14,654 nucleotides of DNA from the NCBI GenBank assembly GCA_029974855.1, contig JARKQO010000504.1, positions 1-14,654 on the forward strand, in the 5' to 3' direction. The notes beneath the pieces are model-generated. The model did not search any database, was not told the origin of the DNA, and was given only the letters and a program-made list of their open reading frames with translations. The translations under genes were made by a program, and so were the position numbers. Below are positions 5,540 to 12,348 of the stretch, piece after piece; the stretch's first letter is position 1, and every line of letters starts with the position of its first letter. This DNA comes from Eubacteriales bacterium. GTDB taxonomy: Bacteria; Bacillota_A; Clostridia; Christensenellales; Aristaeellaceae.

Positions 5540-7177
5540 CTAGCGCACACTCCCTACCCGGCCTAACTGGCCGCATAAATCCATAGCCAACATGCCCCGT
5601 TCGCCCCAGTCCCTGGCGGCGGCTACTCCCGCCAACCCGTGCAGCCCGGTTGCCGCCTGGAGCAGCGCAAACTGGCTGCCGGAAAACGCGCCCTGGGCCC
5701 GCATAGCCAGCAGGGCTACCAGCACCCCCGTTAGGGCGTCCCCGCTGCCTCCCTTGGCCATGGCCGGGGTCCCTAAGATGTTCAGGCCCTTTTCCCCGCC
5801 GGATAGCAGCACGCTGGCCGCGCCCTTGAGGATCATCGAGGCCCCGAAGCGGGCCTCCAGGGCCGCTGCGGCCCCGGGCGCGTCCGCCATCACTTGGACT
5901 GTGGACAGGCCCAGCAGCCGCGCGGCCTCCCCGGGATGGGGGGTAAGAATCTGATGAGGGCCCAGCAAAGGCCGGGGGGGTTCCCTTCCCTCGGCGTTTT
6001 CACTCATTTCAGTCTTTTCAGTCATTTCCCCGATTTCCGCCAGCAGGTTCAGCCCGTCCGCATCCAGCACGGCGGGCTTGTCCGTTTGGCGCAAAAACGT
6101 GAGCAGCCCTTCCAGCATCTCTTTGGCGTAGCCATCCGTGCCAAGGCCCGGCCCTATGGCTACCGCGTCGGCCTTTTCCAGCGCCTGGGCCAGCAGCTGG
6201 CCCGCCAGCCCCGGGTCCCCTGTGGGCAAGGGCAGGCAGGTGGCGCAGGGGCAAAGGGTCTGCACCACGGGCACGATCTCCCGGGGGCAGGCCACCGTCA
6301 CCAGCCCCGCCCCGGTGCGCAGGGCCGCCAAAGCGCAAATGGCCGCAGCCCCGGCCATACCCTCGCTTCCCGCTACCACCAGCGCCCGGCCAAAGCTGCC
6401 CTTGTGGCTCACCTTGGGCCTGGGCCCCAGCAAGGCGGGAAGATCCCCTTCCTCCAAAATCCAAAAGCCCGCTACCTCATCCCTTTCCGGCGGAATGCCC
6501 AAAGGGGCCACGGTGACCCGGCCCGCCAGGTCCGGCCCCTGGCCCAGGTACAGGCCCGGCTTGGGCCTGTGGAAGGTGACGGTTTCGGTGGCCCGTACCG
6601 CCGCCCCCATGATTTGCCCGGTTTCCCCGTGCAAGCCCGAGGGGATGTCCACCGCGACCACGGGGACTCCCTTCTGGTACGCCTCTTCCATAATCCGGCA
6701 CAGCCCAGCGGCCTGGCCCGTCACCTCCCGGCTGAGCCCGGTACCAAACAGCGCGTCGATGATACAACCGGTATCCGCCGGGGGCGGGGGCAAGGGCAGC
6801 GGCAACGGCAACGGCAAGGAAGCGCCCTCATGATCCTCCGGCAGCATCACCAAGGACACCCCGGGCGCCTCCCTCTCCAGCCGCTCTTTCTGGGCCTTGG
6901 CCTCCGAGGATAGAGGCCCCGCCATTACCCACGCCGTGGCCTCCCGGCCGGGATTCCCGGCGCACAAAATCCTGACGGCAGCCATGCCGTCGCCACCATT
7001 ATTCCCTGTACCGCACAGGCACCAAATTCGCCCCGGCCTTTCCCGGAGCTGCCCTTCCACAGCCCTTGCCACAGCGGCGGCGGCCAACTCCATCAGCTGG
7101 ACCCCGGTGACGCCGGTATCCACCATGAAGTGTTGCTCCAGCTTCTTCATCTCCCCGGGGGTGATGGTTCGCAGCAT
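5540..7177 (-). CDS. nnr: bifunctional NAD(P)H-hydrate repair enzyme (epimerase + ADP-dependent dehydratase)
   Basis: A 545-residue fusion of two metabolite-repair enzymes that restore hydrated, inactive NADH and NADPH. The N-terminal YjeF_N/NnrE epimerase half shows GTGNNGGDG (about 56-64), DALFGTG (141-147) and DIPSGL (177-182). The C-terminal ribokinase-like NnrD dehydratase half shows VAGSEGMAGAA, AIGPGLG, DADGLN (about 372) and GGSGDALTG (476-484). The ATG at 7177 is chosen because GGAGG lies five bases before it; the frame runs on to a TTG at 7201. Two low-complexity inserts are present: a Leu-Pro/Pro run at about 121-133 in the epimerase half and a MTEKTEMSENAEG-like stretch in the dehydratase half. 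It follows acpS by 16 bases; acpS-nnr adjacency is common in Firmicutes. Confidence 0.95.
   Translation of the reverse strand: MLRTITPGEMKKLEQHFMVDTGVTGVQLMELAAAAVARAVEGQLRERPGRIWCLCGTGNNGGDGMAAVRILCAGNPGREATAWVMAGPLSSEAKAQKERLEREAPGVSLVMLPEDHEGASLPLPLPLPLPPPPADTGCIIDALFGTGLSREVTGQAAGLCRIMEEAYQKGVPVVAVDIPSGLHGETGQIMGAAVRATETVTFHRPKPGLYLGQGPDLAGRVTVAPLGIPPERDEVAGFWILEEGDLPALLGPRPKVSHKGSFGRALVVAGSEGMAGAAAICALAALRTGAGLVTVACPREIVPVVQTLCPCATCLPLPTGDPGLAGQLLAQALEKADAVAIGPGLGTDGYAKEMLEGLLTFLRQTDKPAVLDADGLNLLAEIGEMTEKTEMSENAEGREPPRPLLGPHQILTPHPGEAARLLGLSTVQVMADAPGAAAALEARFGASMILKGAASVLLSGGEKGLNILGTPAMAKGGSGDALTGVLVALLAMRAQGAFSGSQFALLQAATGLHGLAGVAAARDWGERGMLAMDLCGQLGRVGSVR
6784..6820 (-). repeat. hexanucleotide microsatellite in nnr encoding (Leu-Pro)n
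   Basis: About five tandem copies of a six-base unit (GGCAAC or GGCAAG/GGCAGC on the plus strand), read on the minus strand as alternating Leu-Pro and followed by Pro-Pro-Pro-Pro. Because the unit is six bases, copy-number change keeps the frame and only lengthens or shortens a loop of the epimerase domain. Confidence 0.8.
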
Positions 7178-7193
7178 GCTTCCCTCCGCCTGT

Positions 7194-7565
7194 TTATTCA
7201 ATCACGGCCACAGCCCCGGCAAAGCCCGCCTCATGGGTCAGGCTGAGCCAGGCCCGCCGGGCTCCCAATTCCTTCATTTTCTCCAGGGCGCTTCCCGTGA
7301 GCCGGTAAGCGGGCCTGCCCCCGGGCTCGTGGACCACGCCTACCTCCAGCAGCGAAACCCCGCCCCCAAGCCCAGTGCCCAAAGCCTTCAGGAAGGCCTC
7401 CTTGGCGGCGTACATGGCCGCCATGCTCTGGGCCCCCATCCGGCCCCGGGCCTGGATATAGGCCTGTTCCTCCTGGGTGAAATACCGGCGCAAAAACCCG
7501 TCCCCCTCCCGGAGCAGCCTTTCCATCCGGGCGATCTCGCACAGGTCCAGCCCCAGGCCCATCAT
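7194..7565 (-). CDS. acpS: holo-[acyl-carrier-protein] synthase
   Basis: About 123 residues; transfers 4'-phosphopantetheine from CoA to the serine of apo-ACP, making it active for fatty acid synthesis in the cytoplasm. The Mg-binding start GLGLDLCEI contains Asp7, and the second motif AAKEAFLKALGTG contains Glu56. The C-terminal SLTHEAGFAGAVAVIE matches the family's SxxH(D/E) ending. The length is typical (about 120). The ATG at 7565 overlaps the TGA of the upstream peptidase gene as ATGA; a second ATG follows immediately at 7562 with better distance from the GGGAGG upstream, so the protein may lack the first Met. It shares the run with birA, the other cofactor-attaching enzyme needed by fatty acid synthesis. 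Confidence 0.95.
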   Translation of the reverse strand: MMGLGLDLCEIARMERLLREGDGFLRRYFTQEEQAYIQARGRMGAQSMAAMYAAKEAFLKALGTGLGGGVSLLEVGVVHEPGGRPAYRLTGSALEKMKELGARRAWLSLTHEAGFAGAVAVIE

Positions 7566-8524
7566 GCCTCCCGGCCCATCTGCACCGCGTTGTACACCGC
7601 CCGGGCCGTTACCTCCGCCGCCGCGGCGCACAGCTGCACAAAGTTCACCTGGACGTCCACCCGGCCCGTAGCCAAAGCAAACACCGTATCCCCGTCCATC
7701 TGGGTATGCACCGGGCGGATGGTCCGGGCCAGGCCGTCATGGGCGCAGGTGGCCAGCCGGTTGGCCTCAGCCTTGCTCAGCAGCGCGTCCGTGGCCACCA
7801 CCGCCAAGGTGGTGTTCTGGCCGGGCTTGGGAAAGCGCAGCAGCTCCGGGGCGGGGGCCGTGCCGTACAGCAGGCTCTCACAGGCCACGGGGGTGCCGTC
7901 CGCCAAATGGCCGCAGGCCAGCAGCTTGCCCGTATGGGGGTCGTAAATGTCGCCACAGGCGTTCACCGCCGCGATGGCCCCCACCGTGACGCCGCAGGAC
8001 AAGGTGATGCTGGCGGTGCCCAGACCCCCGGGAGCCGGAATGCTGCCGGGCACCAGCTTGCCCACGGTGGCCCCTGTGCCCGCCCCGTGGCGGCCCTGCT
8101 GCACAGCCTTGGCGGCGTTCTTGCATGCCCGTTTGCCCATGGCCGCGTCCGGCCGTACCTTCCCGTCCCCCACCGCCAGGTCAAAAAGCACGGCTGCGGG
8201 CACGATGGGCACCCGGCAGACCCCGGTGTCAAAGCCCACGTCGTTCTGCTCCAAAAAGGCCATCACGCCCCCAGCCGCGTCCAGGCCAAAGGCGCTGCCC
8301 CCGGCCAGCACCACGGCGTTGGCAACCTCCACCGCGTTGCCGGGGCGGGCCAGGTCCGTCTCCCGGGTGCCCGGGGCCGCGCCCCGCACGTCCGCCCCCA
8401 GTACGGCTCCTTCCCGGCTGCACAGCACCACGGTGACCCCGGTCATGGCCTTGGAGTCCTCCGCCTGGCCCACCCGGATGCCGTGCACCTCCGTGATCTC
8501 TCCAGAAAACTTGGGTTTACGCAT
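7562..8524 (-). CDS. P1-family N-terminal-nucleophile peptidase (DmpA/NylC-like)
   Basis: A 320-residue member of MEROPS family P1, whose members fold as one chain and cut themselves to expose a catalytic Ser or Thr. Visible family blocks are ITEVHGIRVGQAED at the N terminus, VVLAGGSAFGLDAAGGVM (about 71-88), GTGATVGK (about 149-156) and ATDALLSKAEANRLA (about 244-258). The predicted self-cleavage point is Asn237-Thr238 within GQNTTLAVVATDA, the Asn/Thr type known for NylC rather than the Gly-Ser of DmpA; this is inferred from the motif. Characterised members are aminopeptidases, amidases or oligoamide hydrolases, and the substrate here cannot be told. No signal peptide is seen. The start overlaps the birA end by eight bases, and AGGAG lies about nine bases upstream. 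Confidence 0.9.
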   Translation of the reverse strand: MRKPKFSGEITEVHGIRVGQAEDSKAMTGVTVVLCSREGAVLGADVRGAAPGTRETDLARPGNAVEVANAVVLAGGSAFGLDAAGGVMAFLEQNDVGFDTGVCRVPIVPAAVLFDLAVGDGKVRPDAAMGKRACKNAAKAVQQGRHGAGTGATVGKLVPGSIPAPGGLGTASITLSCGVTVGAIAAVNACGDIYDPHTGKLLACGHLADGTPVACESLLYGTAPAPELLRFPKPGQNTTLAVVATDALLSKAEANRLATCAHDGLARTIRPVHTQMDGDTVFALATGRVDVQVNFVQLCAAAAEVTARAVYNAVQMGREA

Positions 8525-9563
8525 AGCCCATCACTCCTCTCACCGACACATCGCCGCTGAGTACCCTGCGGCGTTCTCCCGTTTCCTCCACGATCCACAG
8601 GGCCCCGGTTTCGTCCAGGGTCTGGGCCGTGCCCGTAAATTCCTCCCGGGGGCCCAGCACCCGCACCTTGGCCCCCAAGGTCACCGAGCGGCGCTCATAC
8701 TCCGGCAAAATACCCGCCAGCCCCCGCTTTTCCAGGACCTCGACAGCCTGCTCCATGCGCAGCAAATAGGCCTGGAGCAAGGCCCGGCGATCCAGGGGCG
8801 GGGAGCCTTGTTCTTGGCCGTCCTTCCCCGGCTCCTGCCCCGGCTCCTTCCCGGCGAGCCTTTCCAACCTTTCCCGCTCCAGCCACAAGGAGGCGGCCTT
8901 GTCCGCCAGCTCCCCGGCAAAATGCCTCTGGTTCACGTTCACCCCCACGCCCATCACCAGAAAGCGGATGCCGTCCATGTCCGCGCTGAGCTCGCTGAGG
9001 ATCCCCGCGCATTTGCGCCCGCCGATCACCAGATCATTGGGCCACTTGATGCCCACGGTAAGGCCCGGCGTGATCTCCTCTATAGCCCCGGCCATGGCCA
9101 CCGCCGCCGCCAAGGTGCACAGCTGGGCCTGCTCCGTGGGCAAGGCCGGGCACAGCAGCAGCGAATGCAGCAAATTCTCCCCCCGGGCCGCGTCCCAGCC
9201 CCGGCCCAGCCGCCCCTTGCCCTGGGTCTGCTCCTGGCACAGGGCAAGGCTGCCCTTAGGTGCGCCCTCATAGGCCCGGGCCTTCAGCACGGCGTTGGTG
9301 CTGGTCATTTGCGGCTGGTATAGGATTTCCCCCCGGCCCGCCCAGCGGGTGCCCAGCCCCAACGCCACATAGCCCGGCAGCAGGCTGTCGGGCTTTTCTG
9401 CCAGGCGGTAGCCCAGCTTTCCGGCGCTGAGGATCTCGTACCCCTCTTCCCGGAGCTTTTCCATCCGCTTCCATATGGCGGCCCGGGTCACCCCCAGCCT
9501 TTCGCAAAGCCGCTCTCCGGACACGGCCTGGGTTTCAGACAGCATGGACAGCAGCGGATCCAT
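8517..9563 (-). CDS. birA: biotin-[acetyl-CoA carboxylase] ligase / biotin repressor
   Basis: A 348-residue bifunctional BirA. An N-terminal winged helix (about 14-53, SGERLCERLGVTRAAIWKRM, then a GYRL wing) indicates that it can also act as a biotin-responsive repressor. The central ligase domain has the biotinyl-AMP loop GKGRLGRGW (115-123) and KWPND (173-177). A small C-terminal domain follows (GAKVRVL...GTAQTLDETGAL). It activates biotin with ATP and attaches it to the carboxyl carrier protein of acetyl-CoA carboxylase. A charged, Gly/Gln/Glu-rich insert at about 237-256 is not part of the usual family core. An excellent AGGAGG lies seven bases before the ATG. No biotin synthesis genes are in the window. 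Confidence 0.95.
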   Translation of the reverse strand: MDPLLSMLSETQAVSGERLCERLGVTRAAIWKRMEKLREEGYEILSAGKLGYRLAEKPDSLLPGYVALGLGTRWAGRGEILYQPQMTSTNAVLKARAYEGAPKGSLALCQEQTQGKGRLGRGWDAARGENLLHSLLLCPALPTEQAQLCTLAAAVAMAGAIEEITPGLTVGIKWPNDLVIGGRKCAGILSELSADMDGIRFLVMGVGVNVNQRHFAGELADKAASLWLERERLERLAGKEPGQEPGKDGQEQGSPPLDRRALLQAYLLRMEQAVEVLEKRGLAGILPEYERRSVTLGAKVRVLGPREEFTGTAQTLDETGALWIVEETGERRRVLSGDVSVRGVMGYA

Positions 9564-9593
9564 CGCGCCACCTCCTATGCCCCTATTGTACTC

Positions 9594-10277
9594 TCATTTC
9601 TCTTCCAATTCAAGGGAGCCGGGCTCCGGCAGCAGCAGCTCCAGGGCGTCCTCAAGGGATGCGCACACCCGGGCCCCCGCCTGGCAAAGGCGCTCCCGGC
9701 TTTGGTGCCCCCGGCAGATCAGCAGGCAATCCACCCCCATTTCCTCCGCCACCTGGGCGTCGTGAAGGGTGTCCCCCAGCAGTACGCAGGCCCGGGGGCA
9801 CAGGGAGGCGCGCTCCATGTATTCCTTGCCAATGGCCGCCTTGCTGGTGGCGTAGATATGCCCCAGGCCCAGCACCTCCTGAAAATACCCCCGGATGCCG
9901 TACTGGTAAAGCTGGGCCTCCAAAATGTCCACCTGGCTGGCGGAAAGGACTACCTGGGGAATGCCCGCTTTGGCGATAGCCTCCAGGGACTGGACGGCCC
10001 CCTCCTGGAGGGGAATCTGGTCGCAGCCCCGCACATATTCCGCCATCCAGGCGTCCGCCACCTGGGTGAAGTTCTCCCGGGTCACCCCGGCCTGCTCATA
10101 GTACAGCCGCACGGGGAAGGTGAACTGGCGGTGATACTCCTGAACGCTGTCCACTGTGGGCAGGCCAAAGCGGGGGAATACCCGGTTGCGCACGGCCATG
10201 GCATAGTCCCGGTCGTCCAGCAAAGTGCCGTTCCAGTCCCAAAATACCAGCTGATACCCGCGGCGCGCGGAAACCAC
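9594..10277 (-). CDS. HAD-superfamily hydrolase (Gph/phosphatase-like) with a DxN motif I
   Basis: About 227 residues from the GTG at 10277. Motif I is FWDWNGTLLDD, motif II the Ser of VVLSAS, motif III the Lys of SKAAIGKEY, and motif IV GDTLHDAQVAEEMG. The alpha-helical cap lies between motifs I and II, as in the phosphoglycolate-phosphatase type. In motif I the nucleophile Asp14 is present, but the second position, normally the acid/base Asp of DxDGT, is Asn16. The start is uncertain: the frame opens at a TTG (10325) that would overlap the proS end, but the residues before YQLVFWDWNG look non-conserved, and the GTG has a weak AGGGG in front. The substrate is unknown. It sits between proS and birA in the minus-strand run. 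Confidence 0.8.
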   Translation of the reverse strand: MVSARRGYQLVFWDWNGTLLDDRDYAMAVRNRVFPRFGLPTVDSVQEYHRQFTFPVRLYYEQAGVTRENFTQVADAWMAEYVRGCDQIPLQEGAVQSLEAIAKAGIPQVVLSASQVDILEAQLYQYGIRGYFQEVLGLGHIYATSKAAIGKEYMERASLCPRACVLLGDTLHDAQVAEEMGVDCLLICRGHQSRERLCQAGARVCASLEDALELLLPEPGSLELEEK

Positions 10278-10308
10278 CCCGCGCCGCCCCTGTGTTCCAT
10301 GGTTCAGG

Positions 10309-11760
10309 TCAGTATGCCTTTGCAAAATAAATCACCTTGTCCGCAGCCCTGCCGCAGCACACGCACTTCTCCCCCACCGGTTCCTGGTCAAAGGGCATGT
10401 TGCGGCTGGTTACGCTCATCTCCGCCTTGATCTGATCCTCGCAGGCCCTGTCCCCGCACCACATGGTCTTGGCAAAGCCGCTCTGGGTAGCCTCTTTCAG
10501 CTCCTCCATATCCGACACCACCGTGATCCGCTGGTCCCGGAACCTCCGGGCGATGTCGAACAGGCTCCGCTGGATATCCTCCAGCAGCCGGGGCAGCGCC
10601 TGATCCAACGCAGTGATAGCCAGGCTTTGCTTCTCGTAGGTGTCCCGGCGGAACACTACGCACTCGCCCTTTTCCAGGTCCCGGGGGCCGATCTCCAACC
10701 GCACCGGCACGCCCTTCAGCTCCCAGTCGTTGAACTTGAAGCCTGGAGACAAAGTGTCCCGGTCGTCCAGCTTCACCCGCAGGCCCAGCGCCTTCAGCTG
10801 GGTCTCCAGCTCCCGGCACTTTTCCATCACGCCGCCCTTGTGGGCCGCCACCGGCACGATCACCACCTGAATGGGGGCGATGCGGGGCGGCAGCTTCAGG
10901 CCCCGCTCATCCCCGTGGGTCATGATAATGGCCCCGATGAGGCGGGTGCTGGTGCCCCAGCTGGTCTCGTGCACGTGGGTCAGCTTGCCTTCCTTGTTCA
11001 GGTACTGGATGTCGAAGGCCTCGGCGAAGTTGGTGCCAAAGTTATGGCTGGTGCCCGCCTGGAGGGCCTTGCCGTCCTGCATCATGGCCTCCATGCTGTA
11101 GGTGGCCTGGGCCCCGGCAAACTTCTCCTTGTCGGTCTTTTGGCCCACCAGCACCGGCATGGCCAGCTCCTCCTCGGCCACCTCCCGGTAGACCTCCAGC
11201 ATTTGCAAGGTTTCCTCCTGGGCCTCCTCCGCCGTGGCGTGGATGGTGTGCCCCTCCTGCCACAGGAACTCGGCGGTGCGCAGGAAGGGCCGGGTGGTCT
11301 TTTCCCAGCGCATGACGCTGCACCACTGGTTGTACTTCATGGGCAAATCCCGCCAGGAGCTGACCCATTTGCTGTACATGGCGCAGAAGATGGTCTCGCT
11401 GGTAGGGCGGATGGCCAGCCGCTCCTGGAGAGGCTCGTTGCCCCCCTGGGTCACCCAGGCCACCTCAGGCGCAAAGCCCTCCACATGCTCCGCTTCCTTC
11501 AGCAGCAGGCTTTCGGGAATCAGCATGGGCATATACACGTTTTGGTGGCCCGTGGCCTTGAAGCGCTTATCCATCTCCTCCTGGATACGCTCCCAAATAG
11601 CATACCCATAGGGCCGCAGCACCATGCAGCCCCGCACCGGGGCATAGTCCACCAGCTCGGTTTTCATAATCACGTCCGTATACCATTGGGAGAAATCCAC
11701 GTCCCGGGGGGTGATGTGCTCCACAAAGCCCTGCTTTTTTTCGTTTCCTTGGTCCGCCAT
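10309..11760 (-). CDS. proS: prolyl-tRNA synthetase, ProS type 3 (archaeal/eukaryotic-like)
   Basis: A 483-residue class II synthetase that charges tRNA-Pro. The N terminus (FVEHITPRDVDFSQWYTDVI) and the absence of the large editing insert of type 1 enzymes place it in the short type. Motif 2 is RWEKTTRPFLRTAEFLWQEGHT (about 151-172), with the proline-site TSETIF at 120-125, and motif 3 is GAIIMTHGDERGLKLPP (about 276-292). The C-terminal domain has four cysteines arranged as a zinc site (CGDRAC and CVCC). The ATG at 11760 was chosen because AAAGGAGAGG lies six bases upstream; the frame continues through the leader to 11859 without such a signal. It is preceded by a T-box leader and terminator, so transcription should respond to uncharged tRNA-Pro, and it heads the seven-gene run. 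Confidence 0.96.
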   Translation of the reverse strand: MADQGNEKKQGFVEHITPRDVDFSQWYTDVIMKTELVDYAPVRGCMVLRPYGYAIWERIQEEMDKRFKATGHQNVYMPMLIPESLLLKEAEHVEGFAPEVAWVTQGGNEPLQERLAIRPTSETIFCAMYSKWVSSWRDLPMKYNQWCSVMRWEKTTRPFLRTAEFLWQEGHTIHATAEEAQEETLQMLEVYREVAEEELAMPVLVGQKTDKEKFAGAQATYSMEAMMQDGKALQAGTSHNFGTNFAEAFDIQYLNKEGKLTHVHETSWGTSTRLIGAIIMTHGDERGLKLPPRIAPIQVVIVPVAAHKGGVMEKCRELETQLKALGLRVKLDDRDTLSPGFKFNDWELKGVPVRLEIGPRDLEKGECVVFRRDTYEKQSLAITALDQALPRLLEDIQRSLFDIARRFRDQRITVVSDMEELKEATQSGFAKTMWCGDRACEDQIKAEMSVTSRNMPFDQEPVGEKCVCCGRAADKVIYFAKAY

Positions 11761-11787
11761 GCGTTCCCTCTCCTTTGCCCCTCTATG

Positions 11788-11853
11788 AAAAAAACCCGCC
11801 TCGCTCCCACCACAGCCAAAGGCCATGCGTTGGGACGAAGGGAGCCTTCGCGG
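11788..11853 (-). terminator. regulated intrinsic terminator of the proS T-box
   Basis: On the minus strand CCGC-(GAAG)-GCTCCC (11853-11840) pairs with GGGAGC-(GAG)-GCGG (11808-11796), followed by TTTTTTT (11794-11788). The 5' arm shares bases with the T-box sequence ACCGCG, so terminator and antiterminator exclude each other. Confidence 0.88.
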
Positions 11854-12040
11854 TACCACCCGACTTAAAACGCGTTCGCGTTTTCACTTTTCTGCCCGCT
11901 AACGGGGGCAAGCCGTCGGGGATTGGCCGATGCAGCGGAAGCGGGGAACGCCCGTAGCCGGATGGAAGCCCTTTCAGCCTACGGGGCTTCTCTCTTTCCC
12001 CCGGCGATAGGGGCGCGCTCTTCCGTACCCCCTTTGGGGT
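11788..12040 (-). ncRNA. T-box riboswitch leader of proS
   Basis: The minus strand carries the T-box core GGGTGGTACCGCG at 11861-11849, the hallmark of tRNA-sensing leaders. Stem I can be built from 12025 to 11936: CGGAAG pairs with CTTCCG, CGCCC with GGGCG, GCCGG with CCGGC and GAAGCCC with GGGCTTC, with a loop containing GGCTGAAA. A further hairpin (TGCCC/GGGCA, 11910-11893) follows, then the antiterminator. The antiterminator competes with a terminator built from 11853-11840 and 11808-11796 ahead of seven U's. Uncharged tRNA-Pro should favour read-through. The specifier codon could not be fixed: CCC near 11945 and CCG near 11960 are candidate Pro codons in internal loops. Confidence 0.92.
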
Positions 12041-12046
12041 GGAACA

Positions 12047-12075
12047 ATCATAGCACAGCCGGGGTCTGTTTGCAA
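12047..12075 (-). promoter_or_regulatory. sigma-A promoter of proS
   Basis: On the minus strand a -35 TTGCAA (12075-12070), a 17-base spacer and a -10 TATGAT (12052-12047). The expected start near 12040 is just before the first T-box stem. Confidence 0.75.
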
Positions 12076-12149
12076 GCCCGGCAATGGCCGTGGCGGGCGG
12101 CGCGGTCCCCGGGGGCGAAAACTTCCCCTTCCTCTCCCCACCATCTGAA

Positions 12150-12165
12150 AGGATATCCCTATCCT
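12150..12165. repeat. short inverted repeat in the proS/small-ORF divergent region
   Basis: AGGATA and TATCCT separated by TCCC, six perfect pairs. It lies in the roughly 130 bases between the proS promoter and the Spo0A boxes, where nothing else was recognised. It could be an operator or chance. Confidence 0.4.
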
Positions 12166-12204
12166 CCCCAAAATCCCTCTTCCGGTGACACCATTCAGTT
12201 ACAT

Positions 12205-12250
12205 ATTTTGTCGAACGGTTCAGGTCCCCTTCGTGTTTTTTCGACAAAAT
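12205..12250. promoter_or_regulatory. paired inverted Spo0A boxes in an 11-bp perfect inverted repeat
   Basis: ATTTTGTCGAA (12205-12215) and its exact reverse complement TTCGACAAAAT (12240-12250) are separated by 24 bases. Each arm contains TGTCGAA, the established 0A-box consensus for Spo0A binding, extended by the usual T-rich flank. The second arm ends six bases before a candidate -35 at 12257. Spo0A control of the following small ORF is inferred; the gene for Spo0A is not in the window. Confidence 0.7.
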
Positions 12251-12256
12251 GTCTCG

Positions 12257-12285
12257 TTGCATATCCCTTATCTTGTGTTTATCCT
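12257..12285 (+). promoter_or_regulatory. candidate promoter of the small ORF
   Basis: TTGCAT (12257-12262), a 17-base spacer and TATCCT (12280-12285), each four or five of six matches to the sigma-A consensus. A weak promoter next to 0A boxes is typical of Spo0A-activated genes. A near-0A box, TGTCGAG, lies at 12291-12297 around the expected start. Confidence 0.4.
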
Positions 12286-12348
12286 GTACCTGTCGAGAAA
12301 ATAGCACAAGATTTGGTATTAGGTTTCAAAAGAAAGGGGTTACAGGTA

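Noticed and set aside
10627..11868. Plus-strand open frame of 413 codons opposite proS
   Set aside because: Shadow of proS; rich in Leu, His, Gly and Gln with no motif.
12211..12222. GAACGGTTC as a LexA (SOS) box
   Set aside because: The half-sites are separated by one base, not the four of the Firmicutes LexA site, and the larger inverted repeat matches Spo0A boxes better.
11783..12307. Minus-strand open frame of 174 codons across the proS leader
   Set aside because: It covers the T-box, terminator, promoter and Spo0A boxes; its composition is not protein-like and the RNA signals explain the sequence.
11923..12348. Upstream extension of the small ORF
   Set aside because: The frame is open, but it crosses the proS promoter and leader; the first ATG with a ribosome binding site is 12349.
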